Shown here one piece after another: positions 20,090-28,195 of a stretch of DNA of 32,458 nucleotides. The stretch is from JACQFZ01 sp045810625. Its GTDB lineage: Bacteria; Pseudomonadota; Gammaproteobacteria; Acidiferrobacterales; Sulfurifustaceae. Location: the NCBI GenBank assembly GCA_045810625.1, contig JBJMVQ010000052.1, forward strand, positions 1 to 32,458. Direction: 5' to 3'. Positions within the stretch are counted from its first letter, which is position 1. Each line of letters starts with the position of its first letter. The notes beneath the pieces were generated by a model, which ran no database searches, had not been told where the DNA came from, and saw only the letters and a program-made list of their open reading frames with translations. The position numbers were made by a program, and so were the translations under genes.

Positions 20090-21051
20090 AGCCCAAGATT
20101 CTGGTGACCCGGGAAGTATTCGAAGACGTCCTCGAGTACCTCGCACGTCATTTCGACGTGACGCACAATCAGGCCGACGTTCTGTTCACTCCGGAAGCCC
20201 TTGCTGACGCGCTCGCGGATAAAGACGGCGCGGTCATCGCGCTGACCGAGCGTATCGACGCGGCGTTGCTAGCGTGCTGCCCGCGGCTCAAAGCCGTGTG
20301 CAACATCGCCGTCGGCTACAACAACATCGACGTCGCCGCCTGCAGCGCGCGCGGCGTGCTGGTAACGAACACGCCCGGCGTGCTCGATGACGCCACCGCC
20401 GACTTCACGTGGGCGCTCATTCTCGCGACGGCGCGGCGCTTGACCGAGGCCGAACGCTGGCTTCGTGCCGGCGAATGGAAAGGGTGGAAGCTCAAGCAGT
20501 TCCTGGGCGCCGACGTGCATGGCGCCACGCTCGGAATTCTCGGCATGGGCCGCATCGGCCAGGCCGTCGCGCGCCGCGCGCGCGGCTTCGCCATGACGGT
20601 CCTCTACCACAATCGCCGCCGGGTCGATGCCGACATCGAGCGCGAGGTCGATGCGCGCTACGTGAGCCTCGATGAGCTGCTCTCGCAGAGCGATATCGTC
20701 ACGCTCAACGTTCCGTATTCGCCGGCGACGCATCATTTGATTGGCGCGGAGCAGCTCGCGCGGATGAAGCGTTCGGCGATCCTGATCAACGTGGCGCGCG
20801 GCGGCGTCGTCGACGATGCCGCGCTCGTCGCGGCGCTGAAAGAGCGCCGCATCGCCGCGGCCGGACTCGACGTCTACGAAAACGAGCCGAAATTGCTGCC
20901 GGAATTTCTCGAGCTCGAGAACGTCGTCCTCGCACCGCATATCGGCTCCAGCACCGAGTCGACCCGGCATAGGATGGCGATGACGGCCGCGCAGAATCTC
21001 GTCGCCGCGCTCACGACCGGCAAGCCGCCGAATCTCGTCAATCCCCGCTGA
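20086..21051 (+). CDS. D-isomer-specific 2-hydroxyacid dehydrogenase (glyoxylate/hydroxypyruvate reductase type)
   Basis: A 321-residue NAD(P)H-dependent dehydrogenase that interconverts 2-oxo acids and D-2-hydroxy acids; GhrB-like glyoxylate or hydroxypyruvate reduction is the likeliest role. The Rossmann motif GMGRIG ends GxGxxG at residues 153-158. The catalytic Arg238 is in NVARGGVVDD, and His285 in APHIGSST completes the Arg-Glu-His set with the Glu of the DVYENEP region near 265. It starts with GTG, not ATG, only three bases after the end of element copy C; the original-looking ATG start lies 149 bases upstream as a truncated duplicate. It is downstream of the TRAP genes and probably co-transcribed, so it may act on the imported acid (inference). 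Confidence 0.92.
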   Translation: MKPKILVTREVFEDVLEYLARHFDVTHNQADVLFTPEALADALADKDGAVIALTERIDAALLACCPRLKAVCNIAVGYNNIDVAACSARGVLVTNTPGVLDDATADFTWALILATARRLTEAERWLRAGEWKGWKLKQFLGADVHGATLGILGMGRIGQAVARRARGFAMTVLYHNRRRVDADIEREVDARYVSLDELLSQSDIVTLNVPYSPATHHLIGAEQLARMKRSAILINVARGGVVDDAALVAALKERRIAAAGLDVYENEPKLLPEFLELENVVLAPHIGSSTESTRHRMAMTAAQNLVAALTTGKPPNLVNPR

Positions 21052-21086
21052 GGCGTCCGGGCATCGTCGTACTTTTGCCGTAGCGC

Positions 21087-21114
21087 AAAAAAAGCCGCGG
21101 GGATGCCCGCGGCT
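21087..21114 (-). terminator. Rho-independent terminator on the minus strand
   Basis: A 9-bp stem AGCCGCGGG / CCCGCGGCT (21093-21101 with 21106-21114) with a GATG loop. Read on the minus strand it ends in a T-run. It lies just beyond the stop codon of the cytochrome remnant and is probably that gene's old terminator. Confidence 0.85.
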
Positions 21115-21134
21115 CAACCTTACAAACAAAATCG

Positions 21135-21420
21135 TTACAGTGAGCGCAGGAAGTCCAAAACCGCCTGCTTATCGCTGTCGGACAAGCGTTGAAGTTATCG
21201 ACACGTTGTTCGCTGCTCATTCGAAACGGTCCATTCACATTGATGAATGAGGGAATAGTGTTATAGGCACCGGCCTTCGTAGCCGCGGCGAACTGCGGAT
21301 CACTGGAAAAACTGCGCCTTCGGATATCGAGCGTGCCGCACCCGGCTTTTCCGCCTTCTGTTCGTTCAAATTATTGATTTCGGCGGTGTGCGGAGCATTG
21401 CAGCCATATCAGGTCAGCCT
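21135..21420 (-). pseudogene. Remnant of a c-type di-haem oxidoreductase/peroxidase-like gene (C-terminal part)
   Basis: No intact frame covers this stretch, but the minus strand translates in pieces to a recognisable haem-protein C-terminus. One frame gives CNAPHTAEINNLNEQKAEKP. After a frameshift it reads LDIRRRSFSSDPQFAAATKA, then YNTIPSFINVNGPFRMSSEQ and RVDNFNA. After another shift it ends LSDSDKQAVLDFLRSL and a stop at 21135-21137. CNAPH looks like a decayed CxxCH haem site whose second cysteine has become proline. The shape resembles cytochrome c peroxidase/DUF1111-type proteins; the exact family is uncertain. At least two frameshifts and the lack of the N-terminal part mark it as dead. 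The former terminator is still next to it, and 21421-21473 shows nothing recognisable. Confidence 0.75.
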
Positions 21421-21473
21421 CGATATTTTTTCTTAAATGTGTGTTCGGGTTGGATGAACAATCGTGACCGTTT

Positions 21474-21502
21474 TTGAATACTGGCTTCCCTTATTTGATA
21501 AT
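21474..21502 (+). promoter_or_regulatory. Probable sigma-70 promoter of the amidase gene
   Basis: TTGAAT (21474-21479) and GATAAT (21497-21502) are separated by exactly 17 bp, 26 bases before the amidase ATG. It lies just beyond the 5' edge of the decayed cytochrome remnant. Confidence 0.6.
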
Positions 21503-21528
21503 TTCTTGATGGAACGTCGGAGCGACAT

Positions 21529-22896
21529 ATGACACGTAGTCTGCATGAAGGGATCGACGCGATCGCACGCGGGCAACTAACGAGCGAGCAGTGGACGCGT
21601 GAATGCTTGGCGCGTATCGCTGCACTCGAGCCACGCATCGAGACGTTCGTATGGCTCGATCCAGAGGCGGCGTTGACGCAAGCCGCGATCGCGGACGCGC
21701 GCACTGCGGGCGCACTGCGCGGCGCACCGCTCGGGGTGAAAGACATTATCGACACGCGCGGCGTACCGACACGTATGGGCTCCCCGGCCTTCGGCGACAA
21801 CACCCCGACCGACTCTGCGACCGTGGTGAAACACCTCGATCGCGCGGGCGCGTTCGTGCTGGGCAAGACGGTTACCGCCGAACTCGCCTTCTACACGCCG
21901 GGAAAGACGCGCAATCCATGGAATCCGGCGCACAGCCCGGGCGGATCGTCGAGCGGTTCGGCGGCTGCAGTCGCCGCGGGTTTCGTGCCCGCCGCCCTCG
22001 GCACGCAAACGAACGGCTCCATCATCCGGCCGGCGGCGTACTGCGGCTGCATCGGCTTCAAGCCGTCGTTCGGTCTCGTGTCGCGTGCAGGCGTCTTTCG
22101 CTTCAGCGCGACGCTCGATCAGGTCGGCTTCTTCACGCGATCGGTCGAGGACACGTGGCTCTTGCTCGCGTGCTGCGCCGGCGCCGATGCCGCCGACCCC
22201 GCGAGCGTCGACGTACCACTGCCTGGGGCACTGCCGATGCGCTCGAACCCGCCGCGCCTCGTCGCCGTGCGTAGCCCGGTATGGGACCGTGCCGAGCCGG
22301 CGGCACAGTCGCATTTCCTGGCAGCCATCGAACGGCTGCGCGCGGCGGGCGCGCAGATCGAGGAGCGCGAGTTACCGGCTGCGTTTCAAAACGGCCACGC
22401 GATTCTGCGGACCATCATGTACGCCGAAGGCGCGCGCTCGTTGAATGAGCTGAAGAAATCCCACGGAGCGCTGTTGAGCGCAATGGTCCACGCGCTCATC
22501 GACGAAGGCTCGGCGGTCTCCGAGCAGCGCTTGCGCGAGGCCCTCGAGAGGCGTGCGCAGCTGATCGACGCGTTGCGAGAGTTTCTCGGTGGCGTCGATG
22601 CGATCGTCACGCCGCCCGCGACCGGCGAAGCGCCCGCAACCCTGACGCATACGGGCGACCCGAGCTTCTGCACACTCTGGACGTTGTGCGGCGCGCCGGC
22701 GGTATCGCTACCGAGCGGGCGTGGGCCTCACGGGCTTCCGCTCGGAACGCAGCTCGTCGGGAAGCCGTACGGGGATGCCGAACTGCTCGCAACCGCGCGC
22801 TGGTGCGACGACGTGCTCGGCGGCGCGTTGCCGCGTACCGCCTGCGAACGGCCCGTGGACAGGCCTATTGGGCACGATAAGAACGTACGGAGTTAA
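21529..22896 (+). CDS. Amidase (amidase-signature family)
   Basis: A 455-residue enzyme that hydrolyses an amide bond. The Ser-cisSer-Lys triad is complete: Lys71 in GVKDII, Ser140 in SPGGSSSGS, and the nucleophile Ser164 in TQTNGSIIRP, with the expected 24-residue gap between the two serines. The amidase-signature core covers about residues 60-230, and the C-terminal region (VSLPSGRGPHGLPLGTQLVG) is also typical. It is unlikely to be GatA because no gatB or gatC is nearby and the C-terminal half differs; the substrate is unknown. No signal peptide is seen, so it is cytoplasmic. A GGAG site and a good promoter precede it. Its 3' end faces acetoacetate-CoA ligase, 32 bases away, with no obvious terminator. 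Confidence 0.9.
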   Translation: MTRSLHEGIDAIARGQLTSEQWTRECLARIAALEPRIETFVWLDPEAALTQAAIADARTAGALRGAPLGVKDIIDTRGVPTRMGSPAFGDNTPTDSATVVKHLDRAGAFVLGKTVTAELAFYTPGKTRNPWNPAHSPGGSSSGSAAAVAAGFVPAALGTQTNGSIIRPAAYCGCIGFKPSFGLVSRAGVFRFSATLDQVGFFTRSVEDTWLLLACCAGADAADPASVDVPLPGALPMRSNPPRLVAVRSPVWDRAEPAAQSHFLAAIERLRAAGAQIEERELPAAFQNGHAILRTIMYAEGARSLNELKKSHGALLSAMVHALIDEGSAVSEQRLREALERRAQLIDALREFLGGVDAIVTPPATGEAPATLTHTGDPSFCTLWTLCGAPAVSLPSGRGPHGLPLGTQLVGKPYGDAELLATARWCDDVLGGALPRTACERPVDRPIGHDKNVRS

Positions 22897-22928
22897 GAAG
22901 TTTCGGGATGCCTTTCTCGCCGAATCTG

Positions 22929-25049
22929 CTACGCGTCGAACTTCAACTCGCCGTTGCGCCCGCGCGCGAACGCGACGAACCAATCGATCGCCGACGGATT
23001 CGCCGTCGAGTCGCGGTTGACCGATTTTTCGACGGGGTGTCCGAGCAGAATTTTTTTCACCGGCACTTCCAGTTTTTTGCCTGACAGCGTGCGCGGCACT
23101 TCCGGAATCGCAAACACTTCGTTCGGCACGTGCCGCGCCGAGAGTTTGGCGCGGATCGCATCGAGTAACTGCGTGCGCAGCGCCGGGTCCACGCCCGTCG
23201 CTTTTGCCGGCGCGCTCGTGGCCGCCGATGCGCGGCCCGCGGCTTCGGCGTCGGGCGCCGGGCCTTTGGATCCGATGCCGGCAACGGGGCTTCCCGGCTC
23301 GCGCAGCACGACGAATAACGCCATGAACGAGGGCCGCCCGAGATATTCGAGATCGACGACGAGCGAGTCGGCGATTTCGGGGAACGATTCGACGACACGA
23401 TAAAGCTCCGCCGTGCCCATGCGGATGCCGTGACGGTTGATGGTCGAGTCGGAGCGGCCGTAGATGATGCCGGTGACGGAGTCGGGCCGCGGCAGCAGGC
23501 ACAGCCAGTCGCCGTGCCGCCAGACGCCGGGGTACGTCTCGAAGTAGCTTTCGTAATAGCGCTTGCCGTCCTTATCGCCCCAAAAGTAGAGCGGCATGGA
23601 CGGAATCGGCGCGGTCATTACCAGCTCGCCGACCTCGTTCAAGATCGATTTACCGGCGTCATCGTACGCGTGCGTGGCGACGCCGAGTCCGCGGCATTGC
23701 ATCTCGCCGGCGTATACGGGCAACGTGGGGCAGCATGAGAGGAAAGATGTGCCGGGGTCGGTGCCGCCCGAGATGCATGCGAGCATCACGTCGGGGTGCA
23801 CGCTTTCGTAGACCCAGCGGAAACCTTCGGCGGTGAGCGGCGAACCGGTGCTACCGACCGCGCGCAGCGCGGACAAGTCGAATTGGCGGCGCGGAACGAG
23901 TCCTGCTTTCATGCAGAGGCCGATGAACGCCGGACTGATCCCGAAGAACGTCGCGCGCTCGCGCTCGGCGAGGCGCCAAAGCGTCGTGAGATCGGGAAAG
24001 CCCGGGTTGCCGTCGTATTGCAGGATGGTCGAGCCGGCTTGCAGCGCGCCCACCAGACAGTTCCACATGATCCAGCTGGTCGACGTGAACCAGAAGAAGC
24101 GATCGTCGGGCCCGATGTCGTAATGTAGCGTCGTGGTCTTGACGTTCTCGATCAGCGCACCGCCGTGTCCATGCACGATGGGCTTGGGCATTCCGGTGGT
24201 GCCGGACGAATAAACGATCCAAAGCGGATGATCGAACGGCACCGGCGTGAACTGCGGCGCCGCCGGCTGGGCGATCGCTTCGCTGAAGGGGACGATCGAC
24301 ACGCGCCGTCCGCCGGTGTCGCTCGCATCGAGGGTCGCCGTCGAATTCAGGTACGGAACGAAGATCACCGCTTCGACCGTGGGCAACTGCCGCACCAGCT
24401 CGCGCACGATGTCGCGACGATCGAAGTCTTTACCTGCATAACGGTAGCCGTCGACCGCGAACAAGATTTTCGGTTCGATCTGCCGAAATCGATCGAGCAC
24501 GCTCACCGGTCCCATGTCGGGCGACGCGCTCGACCAGATCGCGCCCGCGCTGGCCGTCGCGAGCAGCGCGCTCACGCTTTCGGGAATGTTCGGCATGTAC
24601 GACACGACGCGATCGCCGGGTTTGACGCCGAGACGTTTGAGCGTCGCGGTGAGCGCACCGACTTCACCGGCGAGCGCGGACCAGGACACTTCGCGGCGCG
24701 GCTGCGTTTCGGACTGAAACACGATCGCCGGCTCTTGCCTGCGGTCGGCGCGGCGCGCATGCAGGAGCGAATGCTCGGCGTAGTTGAGCGTCGCACCTTC
24801 GAACCATTTGGCGCCGGGCATCACGCGGCGGTCGAGCGCGCGCGTGTACGGGCGATGCGCGATGACGCCGCAGAATTCCCAAATCGTCGACCAAAAATCC
24901 TCGATGTTAGTCGCCGACCATTGCCATAGCGACTCGTAGTTGTCGAAGCTCAGTCCGCGCCGATCTTTCAACCAGGCGAGATAGCGTGTGATCGCGGCGT
25001 TCTTGACGCGCGCGGACGACGGGGTCCAAAGCGGTTCAGATGTTTTCAT
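22929..25049 (-). CDS. Acetoacetate--CoA ligase (acetoacetyl-CoA synthetase)
   Basis: A 706-residue ANL-superfamily enzyme that activates acetoacetate to acetoacetyl-CoA with ATP, feeding ketone bodies or polyhydroxybutyrate breakdown products into central metabolism. The N-terminal ACAS domain includes WFEGATLNYAEHSL (about residue 84). The AMP-binding loop is YSSGTTGMPKPIVHG near 278. ISGGTDPGTSFL and YGRSDSTINRHGIRMGTAELYR in the C-terminal half are characteristic of acetoacetyl-CoA synthetases rather than acetyl-CoA synthetase. The GKKLEVPVKKIL end carries the catalytic Lys. An Ala-rich insert of about 35 residues (near 592-625) makes it longer than the usual 650-660. It is transcribed alone, towards the amidase. 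Confidence 0.94.
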   Translation of the reverse strand: MKTSEPLWTPSSARVKNAAITRYLAWLKDRRGLSFDNYESLWQWSATNIEDFWSTIWEFCGVIAHRPYTRALDRRVMPGAKWFEGATLNYAEHSLLHARRADRRQEPAIVFQSETQPRREVSWSALAGEVGALTATLKRLGVKPGDRVVSYMPNIPESVSALLATASAGAIWSSASPDMGPVSVLDRFRQIEPKILFAVDGYRYAGKDFDRRDIVRELVRQLPTVEAVIFVPYLNSTATLDASDTGGRRVSIVPFSEAIAQPAAPQFTPVPFDHPLWIVYSSGTTGMPKPIVHGHGGALIENVKTTTLHYDIGPDDRFFWFTSTSWIMWNCLVGALQAGSTILQYDGNPGFPDLTTLWRLAERERATFFGISPAFIGLCMKAGLVPRRQFDLSALRAVGSTGSPLTAEGFRWVYESVHPDVMLACISGGTDPGTSFLSCCPTLPVYAGEMQCRGLGVATHAYDDAGKSILNEVGELVMTAPIPSMPLYFWGDKDGKRYYESYFETYPGVWRHGDWLCLLPRPDSVTGIIYGRSDSTINRHGIRMGTAELYRVVESFPEIADSLVVDLEYLGRPSFMALFVVLREPGSPVAGIGSKGPAPDAEAAGRASAATSAPAKATGVDPALRTQLLDAIRAKLSARHVPNEVFAIPEVPRTLSGKKLEVPVKKILLGHPVEKSVNRDSTANPSAIDWFVAFARGRNGELKFDA

Positions 25050-25138
25050 GCCGTAAGCGACTCCGGGTCGAGCGGCGTGCGGCCGCGGTGGCAGACGAAC
25101 GGTTGTCTTGAAGACTTCGGGAATATATCGCGGAAAAA

Positions 25139-25167
25139 AGTATATCCGTTGCTTCTGTAATTGGCAG
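25139..25167 (-). promoter_or_regulatory. Candidate promoter of acetoacetate-CoA ligase
   Basis: On the minus strand, CTGCCA (25167-25162) and TATACT (25144-25139) are 17 bp apart, and the ATG at 25049 lies about 90 bases downstream. The match is moderate (4 of 6 and 5 of 6). Confidence 0.4.
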
Positions 25168-25527
25168 GATGTACTGGTAGCGAACGGAACGCCCGGCGAT
25201 CGAGGCGAGCCAACGTGTCCCCTTCGTGGACGGACATGCGGTTATAACAATCCCACTGAAAGCGCGACCGGTCTACCGCGATCGTGATCCGGCCAACGTG
25301 GGCGGCGGCGATGTCTGGCATTGCCGTACCATGAAGATAACCGAGGAGGATGCGGCCGTACGTCATGGCCCATCAAATAGGATCTTCTTGCTCGGCGAGG
25401 AGGCGGCCGCGATGGAACGGCACCTTTGTTCTTCCGGCCTCCGCGGGCGATCTCCCTGTCCCTTCCTCTTTCAACCGGCCAGAAGATGGCATATAACCGC
25501 CGGAACGGAAAAAGGTCTGGAGGCAAC
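25168..25527. other. Intergenic region between divergent genes
   Basis: No convincing gene is seen. Frames open here are shadows or extensions of neighbours without ribosome-binding sites. A TATAAC (25492-25497) with TTTCAA 17 bp upstream (25469-25474) is a weak candidate promoter for the GarR-like gene. Confidence 0.5.
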
Positions 25528-26406
25528 ATGGCGATGAACATCGGATTCATAGGGCTCGGCATCATGGGCCGCCCTATGGCGCTCAATCTGCGTAAAGCCG
25601 GACACAGTCTGTGGGTACACGGCCGACGGCCTGAGACGATGAAGCCCCTCACCGACGCCGGCGCTACCGCCTGCGCGTCCCCGGCCGAGGTGGCGGCCAG
25701 CTCCGACGTGATCTTCGTCATGGTTTCCGATACCCCCGACGTCGAGCACGTCGTGCTCGGGAAGGGCGGTATCGTCGAGCGTGCGCGGCGCGGCGCTGTC
25801 GTTGTCGATATGAGCACGATCTCGCCGGCGGCGACGCGGCGCATGGCCGGTGATCTCGCCGCGCGCGGCGTCGAGATGCTCGATGCCCCGGTGTCGGGCG
25901 GCGAAGTCGGCGCCATTAATGGAACGTTGTCGATCATGGTGGGCGGCAAGAAAGAAATCTTCGAGAAAGTCCTGCCGCTGTTTCAGACGATGGGCAAGAA
26001 CATCGTTCACGTCGGCGAGAACGGCGCGGGCCAGGTGGCGAAAGCGTGCAACCAGATCGTTGTCGCCGTCACCATCGAAGCGGTGAGTGAAGCGCTGACG
26101 TTCGCGCGCAAGAACGGCGTCGATGCGGCTAAGGTGCGCGCGGCGCTCATGGGCGGATTCGCCGGCAGCAAGATTCTCGAAGTGCACGGTCAGCGTATGC
26201 TCGACAAGGATTTCAAGCCCGGCTTCAAGGTGAAACTCCATCAAAAAGACTTGCGCATCGTCATGGAAGACGCGGGCAAGCTCGGTTTGGCCCTGCCGGG
26301 GGCAGCGTTGGTCGCGCAACATTTGAACGCGCTCATGGGCGCAGGCGACGCCGAGCTCGATTCGAGCGCGATCGTGAAAGCGGTCGAGCGGCTGAGCGCG
26401 GTGTAG
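25528..26406 (+). CDS. NAD(P)-dependent 3-hydroxyacid dehydrogenase (2-hydroxy-3-oxopropionate reductase, GarR-like)
   Basis: A 292-residue member of the 3-hydroxyisobutyrate/beta-hydroxyacid dehydrogenase family. The N-terminal Rossmann motif is GLGIMGRPMALNL. DAPVSGGEVGAINGTLSIMVGG is the substrate-binding signature, and GAGQVAKACNQ carries the catalytic Lys. The C-terminal all-helical domain ends near residue 290. The strongest match is to tartronate-semialdehyde reductases (GarR/GlxR), which turn 2-hydroxy-3-oxopropionate into D-glycerate in glyoxylate use. 3-hydroxyisobutyrate dehydrogenase is the alternative. The start at 25528 follows a TCTGGAGG site; an ATG six bases later is also possible. 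birA follows after 10 bases. A hydroxypyruvate/glyoxylate-type reductase lies 5 kb upstream, which fits a glyoxylate theme. Confidence 0.88.
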   Translation: MAMNIGFIGLGIMGRPMALNLRKAGHSLWVHGRRPETMKPLTDAGATACASPAEVAASSDVIFVMVSDTPDVEHVVLGKGGIVERARRGAVVVDMSTISPAATRRMAGDLAARGVEMLDAPVSGGEVGAINGTLSIMVGGKKEIFEKVLPLFQTMGKNIVHVGENGAGQVAKACNQIVVAVTIEAVSEALTFARKNGVDAAKVRAALMGGFAGSKILEVHGQRMLDKDFKPGFKVKLHQKDLRIVMEDAGKLGLALPGAALVAQHLNALMGAGDAELDSSAIVKAVERLSAV

Positions 26407-26416
26407 CGGTTTCGAC

Positions 26417-27445
26417 ATGACTCCCGACGACTGCCTCAATACGCGCGCGCGGATTTTGCGCCTGCTCGCCGACGGCGCGCTGCACTCGGGCGCCGATCTT
26501 GGGCGGCAGCTCGGCATCAGCCGCGCGGCGGTGTTCAAGAGCGTGCGCGCGCTGTCCGATCAAGGCGTGCGTGTGACCGCGACCGCCGGCCAGGGCTACC
26601 GGTTGGAGGCGCCGCTCACGCCGCTCGATTCGGAGGGCATTCGGGGGCAGCTTCGCGTTACGGACGGACCGGACATTCGTCTCGAGATTGTCGAGCAGAT
26701 CGATTCCACCAATCGCTATCTGCTCGAACATGTGCTGACCGACGCGGATCCGTGCGGCAGGGTGTGTCTTGCCGAAGTGCAGGACCGTGGCCGCGGGCGA
26801 CGCGGTCGTTCATGGATCGCCTCGGCGTATCGAAACCTGATGTTATCCATGGCGTGGCGTTTCGCGACCGGGCCGGGCATGGTCGCCGGGCTTAGTCTCG
26901 CCGCGGGCGTCGGTGTCGTCCGCGCGCTCGAGGAATTCGGCGTTACGTCAGTGGGTATCAAGTGGCCGAACGATGTGCTCTGGACCGGCGGGCGAGCGAT
27001 CCCCGGCGCCGCGCCGGAGCGCAAGCTCGCAGGGCTGCTCGTCGATGTGCACGGTGAAGCGAGCGGTCCGTGCACGGTCGTTCTCGGCGTCGGGGTCAAT
27101 TGCCACATCACCGTCGACGATGCGGAGCGGATCGATCAGCCGTGGGTCGATATCCGCACGATCACCGGCCAACCGCCCGACCGCAATCGCCTCGCGGCTC
27201 TCTTAGTAGGTCATCTGCACGCGGTGTTCCAGACGTTTGCCGCGTCGGGGTTCGCCGCCTTCGCGGAGGAATGGAACCGATGCCACGTGTTCGGCGGCCG
27301 GCTGGTGCGAATCTCGCAAGGCGACAGCTTCTTGGAAGGCGTCGTGGACGGGGTGGAGGCTACCGGGGCGCTGCGGCTGCGCATGATGAACGGGACCACG
27401 CAGCTGTTTCACGCGGGCGAAGTCAGCCTGCGACCGGCGTGCTGA
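26417..27445 (+). CDS. birA: Biotin--[acetyl-CoA-carboxylase] ligase / biotin operon repressor BirA
   Basis: A 342-residue two-function protein. The N-terminal winged helix-turn-helix (about residues 8-62, with LGRQLGISRAAVFKSVRAL as the HTH) should bind the bio operator. The catalytic domain (about 80-270) makes biotinyl-AMP and biotinylates AccB: STNRYLLEH, GRGRRGRSW (the biotinyl-AMP loop), KWPNDV and KLAGLLVD are all present. The C-terminal SH3-like domain covers about 285-340. The length is a little above the usual 320. It lies 10 bases after the GarR-like gene, and its stop overlaps the coaX start (TGATG). The pair birA-coaX is common in proteobacteria. Confidence 0.95.
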   Translation: MTPDDCLNTRARILRLLADGALHSGADLGRQLGISRAAVFKSVRALSDQGVRVTATAGQGYRLEAPLTPLDSEGIRGQLRVTDGPDIRLEIVEQIDSTNRYLLEHVLTDADPCGRVCLAEVQDRGRGRRGRSWIASAYRNLMLSMAWRFATGPGMVAGLSLAAGVGVVRALEEFGVTSVGIKWPNDVLWTGGRAIPGAAPERKLAGLLVDVHGEASGPCTVVLGVGVNCHITVDDAERIDQPWVDIRTITGQPPDRNRLAALLVGHLHAVFQTFAASGFAAFAEEWNRCHVFGGRLVRISQGDSFLEGVVDGVEATGALRLRMMNGTTQLFHAGEVSLRPAC

Positions 27446-28185
27446 TGCGCTTGCTGATCGATCTCGGTAACACCCGCCTCAAGTGGGCGGTCAGCGGAGC
27501 GGGTGAGTGGCGCACCGGGGTCGTCGCGCACCGCGGTCAGGAGATCTCGCGGCTGCTCGACGATGCCTGGATGGGTTTGTCCGCGCCGACGGGTGTCGTC
27601 TTGGTGAGTGTCGCAGCCGATGAGACACGCCAGGGGATCGAGGAATGGGTCCGGCGGCGTTGGGGCGTGCTCGCCCATCGAGTGAAGCCGCAGGCGTCGC
27701 AACTCGGCGTGGTGAATCAATATCGCGATCCCGCTGCGCTCGGCGCCGACCGTTGGGTCGCCCTGATTGGTGCGCGCGCCGAAATGCCGGAAGAAGCGCT
27801 CTGTGTGATCAACTGCGGGACCGCGACCACGATTGATGCGTTGAGCGCCGCTGGTGAGTTCGCCGGCGGCGTGATTTTCCCCGGCCTCGGATTGCTGCGC
27901 GGCGCGCTGACCGGCGGCACCGCGGGTATCCGCGTCGCTGACGGCGACGAGACATCGTGCCTCGCGCGCGCCACCGCCGACGCCGTCGCTGCGGGAACCC
28001 TTTACGGTCTGGTCGGTGCGATCGAGCGCGTGTGCCTTGAAATCGAACAAGGTCTCGACGAAGCGCCGAAACTCATCATCACCGGCGGCGACGCCGATCG
28101 CGTCGCGGCGCATCTGACGCGCCCCGCCCGGCGCATTCCCGACCTCGTGTTACGCGGCCTCGACCGAATCAGCGCAACGCTCTAA
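27445..28185 (+). CDS. coaX: Type III pantothenate kinase
   Basis: A 246-residue CoaX that phosphorylates pantothenate, the first step of coenzyme A synthesis. It belongs to the ASKHA fold, with the phosphate-1 motif DLGNTRLKWA (Asp6), the GADRWVALIGA segment near 103-113, and NCGTATTIDAL (phosphate-2 motif) near 120. FAGGVIFPGLGLLRGAL and the C-terminal IITGGDADRV are also typical. The ATG overlaps the birA stop by one base. The longer in-frame reading that begins inside birA is rejected because the family motif starts right at this ATG. Confidence 0.95.
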   Translation: MRLLIDLGNTRLKWAVSGAGEWRTGVVAHRGQEISRLLDDAWMGLSAPTGVVLVSVAADETRQGIEEWVRRRWGVLAHRVKPQASQLGVVNQYRDPAALGADRWVALIGARAEMPEEALCVINCGTATTIDALSAAGEFAGGVIFPGLGLLRGALTGGTAGIRVADGDETSCLARATADAVAAGTLYGLVGAIERVCLEIEQGLDEAPKLIITGGDADRVAAHLTRPARRIPDLVLRGLDRISATL

Positions 28186-28195
28186 ATATAAGGTC

